From Punica granatum (taxonomy: Eukaryota; Streptophyta; Magnoliopsida; Myrtales; Lythraceae), in assembly GCF_007655135.1 (NCBI RefSeq), contig NC_045131.1, forward strand, positions 7,688,001 to 7,752,000: 64,000 nucleotides of DNA, read 5' to 3'. The translations under genes were made by a program, and so were the position numbers. A model generated the notes under the pieces. That model searched no databases. It was not told the DNA's origin and saw only the letters and a list, made by a program, of their open reading frames with translations. This document shows, piece by piece, positions 59,162 to 64,000 of the stretch. Positions within the stretch are counted from its first letter, which is position 1. The number at the start of each line of letters is the position of its first letter.

Positions 59162-60124
59162 TAAAGATTGAAAAAAATATATGGCATAATATAACATTTT
59201 ACTTTTGCGTCAATTTTATCACAGATTTTAAAAATTATACTATATAACACAAGATTTAGGGTGTAATGTCAATAATAGCACAACTTTTTATTTTTGTGCC
59301 AATTTTATCATAACCTTTTAAAATTATACTATATAGCATATCGTTTATGGAGTAGTATCAATTATGGTATGCACGCGGTCAAATTTTTCGTAAAAATTAA
59401 ACGGAAGACCGATGTGGCACACCCGTGGATGAACAGTGAGCCTAGACTCTTGCCACATGTGAAATTACTCATATTCCGACATGCCTGGTGGCTTTTTACC
59501 CACCGACTCCATCGCTATTAATACTTGAATCTCATTCGCGCCTCTTCACACATTTTCCGCATCACAACAGTCCCAAATTTCTCTTTAGTTCAGCGTTTTG
59601 CCCTTTCTCCCCTCTTCACCCACGAACTTGTCAACCTCTCTCTTCACACTTTTTCCTCATTTGTTCACATAGAAGAAAACAAATTAAGGTTTACATTTCA
59701 TTTGACAAGTATGAGCTTTCTTTTTTTTTAACAATTTTCTTTCGTTATTCACTCCATGAATTATAATACGTTCAATGTGTGATTTTTTTCATTAAATTGA
59801 TGATGTGATTATTTTTCAAAAAAAGTAATTCCGTATATGAAGGGACGGGAATGAAATTCGAGTATTGATAGTGAATGAGTCGGGTGGGTAAAAGGACACC
59901 AGACGAGTCGAAATATAGGTTATTCCGCATGTAGCAAGAGTTTAGGCCCACTATTCATCCACATGTGCCACAAATTAGCCTTTTTTACGGAAAATTTAAC
60001 GTTAGACTATAATTTACACTACGTTCTAACCGTTGGCTATATAGTATAATTTTAAAAAGGTTGTGATAAAATTAACACAAAAGTAATATGTTGTGCTATG
60101 AAATATATTTTTCCCTTAAAGATT
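59162..60124. mobile_element. Long-TIR Mutator-like element with internal non-TE sequence
   Basis: The element is 59170-60116. Arms of about 380 bp (59170-59550) and 280 bp (59838-60116) are inverted copies: acttttgcgtcaattttatc on the left against acttttgtgttaattttatc inverted on the right, and tacttgaatctcattcgcgc against tactcgaatttcattcccgt. TAAAGATT flanks it at 59162-59169 and 60117-60124 (8 of 9 if one more base is counted). The left arm has a tandem duplication of about 100 bp. The pyrimidine-rich centre (59551-59837) is unlike the arms and resembles a plant 5' leader. Confidence 0.6.
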
Positions 60125-60126
60125 TA

Positions 60127-60338
60127 TACTGCGTTTGGTTTCAAAGTATGATTTTAAAATCGGATTTTGATTTTGAAAAAGAGTGGTATAAATAGGGTAT
60201 ATCATTTGACGTTATATGAGTTATTTTATTTTATTGTGAAAAAAAAAAGTGCCATAAATGGGGCTCACGCTTTGACTTTGTATAAGTTATTTTATTTTGT
60301 TGTGAACAGAATTAAGTTTTTGAAATCAAACAAGCCAT
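60127..60338. mobile_element. Tourist-like MITE, relative of 34674-34906
   Basis: The ends ctgcgtttggtttcaaag and, inverted, tggcttgtttgatttcaaaa are similar, and the interior keeps gactttgtataagttatttt and ggctcacgctttgacttt, which are reverse-complement versions of blocks in 34674-34906. It starts immediately after the preceding Mutator-like element. Confidence 0.55.
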
Positions 60339-60414
60339 TAGATTTTAGTACTTTTATTTATGGTTTTGTCTTGTCATTTTGCAGACAATATATCTTCTAC
60401 CTCAGTGGTCTGCC

Positions 60415-60563
60415 CATACAAATTATATTTTTTCCGCGTGAGCACCGATATTCGGAAATCCAATTGAACTCCGACTAATTTAGTCGAGTCAGGTCCGCCT
60501 AGTAAGGGTAAATCTCTCCCAACGTGAATTTTTTGCATTATGAAGTCATACAAATTATATTTT
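60415..60563 (-). mobile_element. 5'-truncated family-B SINE with 17-bp target duplication
   Basis: The insert is 60432-60546; catacaaattatatttt flanks it exactly on both sides (60415-60431 and 60547-60563). The body has ccaattgaactccgactaat, ttagtcgagtcaggtccgcc and acgtgaattttttgcatt. The tRNA-like head is missing, which indicates truncation during insertion. Confidence 0.8.
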
Positions 60564-63190
60564 ATAGGCATACGAAGAAGCCACCTAAACGGGAATAACG
60601 AATGGGCAAGTTAGCACCTCCCAGGGTATAAAGAATTAGTAGCCAAGAATTAAGTCGAACGCAAATTACCTGAATTTCATGTCCTCTAAAAAAAAAATCA
60701 ATTTCCAGATTCTGCAGTTGGACGGGCAACAGAGATTATTTTCTTCTTTTTTTTTAATAAAGTGCATTTCCAATTAAAAGTAAAAGAAAAAAAGTCGGAA
60801 ATCCGAAGATAATTTCAGATTATTTAAGGAGAATTTTAAAGCGCCAGCCAGGTAGTACCGATATAATGTTGTATAATTTTCTAAGCATCCGATCCGATTG
60901 TTTTAGACCACAGTTTGGCAAAGCTATTCCATTAGCATTAGCACGAACATTCGCAAAAGCATTTCTCAATTCTCCTCGTAAAATTTCCGTAGATTTATGA
61001 GACGGGAAGAGAAAGAAAGTTAAGTTTGAAATTACATACACGACTTTTAAACGTTATGTATCTTGGGCAATATTCCATTTATGTATCTAATATTTCAAGA
61101 ATGTTTTGCTAGCTAGCACATCTGCAACTACTAAAGGAGAGGATCTCGGCCAGGGACGGATCTAGAAATTTAATTCAAGAGGGGCGAAATTAAAAAGGAG
61201 GTGAAGAAAATGTAGAATAGTAAAGCAAGATGGCGAGATATGACAATTCATGTAAAAAAATTAGCAAACTCATTAGGATATATGAAAATTTTGTAGTTTT
61301 TCCAGTATCCAAGGGGGGCGAACACCCGCCCAAACAGATCCGTCCCTGGGCCCGGTTGACAAACGTGCTCTCTGCATCAACATGACGTATTTGCGTCAAT
61401 AGTTGTTAAACAATCTAGTTGTTGTATGATTATCTTAAACAGGTAAATGAGATATTTCTTATCCGTACGTACAAAATTTTCGAATGATCACTTAAGTATT
61501 TTATAAAATATTATTTGCATATGAGATGACATATCTTAATTACTTTTATAAAGAAAACATATGAAACTGACTGACGAATATTTTTTTCAGTTCACGAATA
61601 TTTTGATCGTAGTTATTCTAGAGAACGGATGTACTATAGAAGCAAAAATCAGGGGAAGGTATCAACTTTTCAATGATGAACACTTATCATGGCAAGGATA
61701 GAACCTTCACCAGTTGAACATGCGATAGAAGAATATATTTGTTTTTTCCTTTTTTAGGTACGAATATATTGATGGATTTCTTTGGACAGGAAAACGGAAA
61801 AAGAGGAGAAAAAGGAATAAATATAAAAGAGGAAAACCGAATTACAGCCCAACCTTTATTTGTCTTCTACTTTATATTTAAAGGAGAAGTATTTATAAAA
61901 GGAGGGTGATATACATTTTTACCAGATAATTATTAAGATATTTTAATTTCAATACTTGTAATGAGACAATCGGTGTCCGTTCATTATTAAAATTTTATTT
62001 TATTATATTAGGTAATAGGGTCTCTCTTGCAGTAAAAAAAATAGAAAAAAAATAAATAGTTGTTCCTCTCACTCCGCATGTGCCGAATGTCTCTAATTGA
62101 TAAAATGCCCTTGCTTTTTACACCATTTACAGGAAGAAACGCTTGTAATTTACATAATGGTCCCTATATTTGGCGTAAATGCATAAAAGTCCCAGAATTT
62201 GAGGGTTTTTTTGTTGCTTTCATCCCTGTTAGATAGTTTGAGGACATCTAGGACGTACATATTTTGGAGGGGAAAAACACATGCGTACTTGAAGCAAAAA
62301 TCATGGAAAGACATCAATGAGCACTGTATGTATCAGAATTTTCACAGTTGGATCGTCAATATATTGAGGTGGGCCATGCATTATTATTAACTAATCCATA
62401 ATAATATGATCCTCGTGAATGGTATTCATTTCATAACCTTCACAAGTTATAACTACATAGAAGAATTAATTTTTTTTTCATGGTATGAATATTTCCGATG
62501 GCTTTCAAAAGAAAATTAGAAAATTAGAAATAGAGCAGAAAAAGGAAAAGGAAAACCGAATTGTAATCGAATTTTAAGTTTGACCAAGAACATAACTGAA
62601 AAGGAATGTTTATGAAAGTCTACTACATCCATCCAGCAAAAAAGAAAAAAAGTCTACTAATCTAAATCAACAATTCTTGAACTTAGAATCAAACAACCAC
62701 ATACCTCGAAAAAGACGAGGATAATGTGTAAACCTCGTCGAGGACCTTGTTGCTTTCGCAAATCTTAAAAGGCCAGTGTCTTGCCAGCAGGCCTCATTCA
62801 GGGCCTTGGGAAGACCCTCTCCATAAATCGACAAGTCGTTCAATAATGGATATATAATGAGATTCAATCAAAGACACGTAACACGTATCTATGATACAAA
62901 AGTTAATGTTAGACATGCACCTTGAGGTCAATTTATGGTAGAATCCTTATTATTGCACTTGGGAAGGACATATATGTAGTACCAACATGATAAGTCTTGT
63001 AGAACAACTATTCAATAAGAAAAGAAAGTCTTGTAGATCAGTTATGAGTGATGTTAATCCATGTCCAAGTTATACCACTTTTTCGAGAAATTGATTGCCG
63101 CACAGTGCTTGTTCCTCTTTTAGAAAGTGTCATGTGCAATAATAATACTGTAAAAAAAAAAAAGAATCGAGTAAGTTCTTTCAAATAATT
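60564..63190. other. AT-rich intergenic DNA
   Basis: No gene is supported. A hAT-like MITE lies at 61151-61348 (listed separately). The segments around 61715-61890 and 62452-62610 share gaagaata, ggaaaaccgaatt and related blocks and may be an old duplication about 735 bp apart. Confidence 0.4.
61151..61348. mobile_element. hAT-like MITE (CAGGGACGGATC ends)
   Basis: The left end CAGGGACGGATCTAGAAATT and the inverted right end CAGGGACGGATCTGTTTGGG share the first 13 bases; CAGGG ends are typical of hAT MITEs and this family is widespread in plants. I could not recognise an 8-bp target duplication, so flanks may have changed. No coding capacity. Confidence 0.65.
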
Positions 63191-63194
63191 TGTG

Positions 63195-63300
63195 TGATTT
63201 CTTTAAGTAAACTTTCGATTGAGTTTTGTGAATGAGAAAATCTACGATTGAGAAATCTCTATCTCTTATAGGACCAACTCTATTAAATTTTGGATTAATA
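63195..63300 (+). repeat. Degenerate family-B tRNA-SINE copy
   Basis: ctttcgattgagttttgtga, atgagaaaatctacgattga and tctcttataggaccaactct follow the family order read from the head. No target duplication was seen. Confidence 0.35.
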
Positions 63301-63799
63301 ATAGTATTTTGACCTTTCGAATAGCACGTGGTGCACGGAAAAGAAATATGAAACTAACAAAAAGTCTTCCAGGCTCCAACGTAATGGAGAGGTGTTCATC
63401 GTGTGGACGAGAGATGTGTTTGCAAATTCCTGATCATTTATAAGGCAAATTGATGGGATGGAAGTTGGGTTGGGGTCCATGTGGCAATTAATCATAATGG
63501 GGAAATAAAGAGAATTTTGAAGACCGTGAAGCAATATTGTCCAGTGACTTATATACTTTCATCTAAGAATAAAAATGTTTCAGATTCGATCACGACTAAG
63601 AAGATTATTCGTATGTTTTTATTTAGAATTTTAATATTGAATATTAGATTCGTGAATTTCTCTGATAGTATAAACTAAGGAAATTTATTTTTTTAAAAAA
63701 AAAACAAAAAAGCGAAAATTGAGGTTACGTTACATGTTGCGAACGTACGTAAGACCTGACCTCCACGAGATATGACCTCCCTCAGCTCAGCTAAGAATA

Positions 63800-64000
63800 G
63801 AAACGCCCGGGAAGGAATCCGGTGGGGCCCACACTGGCAGCCTGCCCGCCTGCCTGTCCGTATGGGTCTTTGTCTTGTCTTTGCTTTAATCCAAAGCCGT
63901 TCTTATCTGAGTAAGGCTGGTACCACGTAAAGGCCATTGTATAAGTACGGCCATCCCTCACCACCGAAAGATCATCTTGCTTTCCCCACTTTTCTCTCTC
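63800..64000 (+). promoter_or_regulatory. Promoter and leader of a + strand gene beyond the right edge
   Basis: The sequence becomes GC-rich and gene-like: a ggtggggcccaca element (63821-63833), an ACGT core in ccacgtaaagg, a TATA-like tgtataagta (63938-63947) and a CT-rich end (ttttctctctc) as in plant leaders. No start codon lies between the TATA-like box and the edge. The gene itself is not in the window. Confidence 0.45.

Noticed and set aside
1..64000. CRISPR arrays, operons or other prokaryotic systems
   Set aside because: The window is clearly plant nuclear DNA with spliced genes; no regularly spaced direct repeats of the CRISPR type are present.

Overview
The window is nuclear DNA of a flowering plant, most likely a eudicot. 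Genes carry many short GT-AG introns, intergenic DNA is AT-rich and full of small non-autonomous transposons, and every recognisable product has a plant orthologue. I cannot name the species; a rosid would fit, but this is not shown.

Layout. (1) 953-11138 (+): RAPTOR1, the TOR-complex scaffold, 23 exons, 1350 aa. (2) 12194-15885 (-): a TOM1-LIKE (TOL) ubiquitin-sorting protein with VHS and GAT domains, 9 exons, 626 aa, convergent with RAPTOR1. (3) 20150-22862 (-): a LURP-one-related (LOR) protein, 3 exons, 213 aa, with two W-boxes and a G-box upstream. (4) about 26440-26990 (-): a MIR164 gene not visible as an ORF. The mature strand is exact, the star is 393 nt away by inner spacing, and a TATA box precedes it. 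(5) 33276-34571 (+): an intronless PLAC8-domain membrane protein, 431 aa. (6) 46652-47873 (-): a classical short-chain dehydrogenase of the SDR2a type, 2 exons, 303 aa. (7) 51336-53390 (+): an intronless PPR-DYW RNA-editing factor resembling At3g08820, 684 aa. (8) The right edge looks like the promoter and leader of a + strand gene that lies beyond the window.

Between the genes there is a transposon and insertion record that can be read by eye. It includes a plastid rbcL 3'-end insertion (24038-24310), hAT-type elements with 8-bp target duplications (27923-28680, 55094-55676), foldback and Mutator-like elements (54355-54696, 59170-60116), a CACTA-like composite (39647-41920) that encloses a possible two-exon secreted-peptide gene, several tRNA-derived SINE families with clear target duplications (including a nested cluster at 45846-46446), Tourist-like MITEs, a Helitron-like terminus, and two decayed LINE RNase H remnants.

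The genes do not form a pathway. RAPTOR1 (growth signalling), TOL (endosomal sorting), LOR and PLAC8 proteins, SDR, the PPR editor and MIR164 (NAC-gene repression) are neighbours only by position. All coordinates and splice junctions were worked out by eye from reading frame, splice dinucleotides and remembered family sequences; no search or folding program was run.
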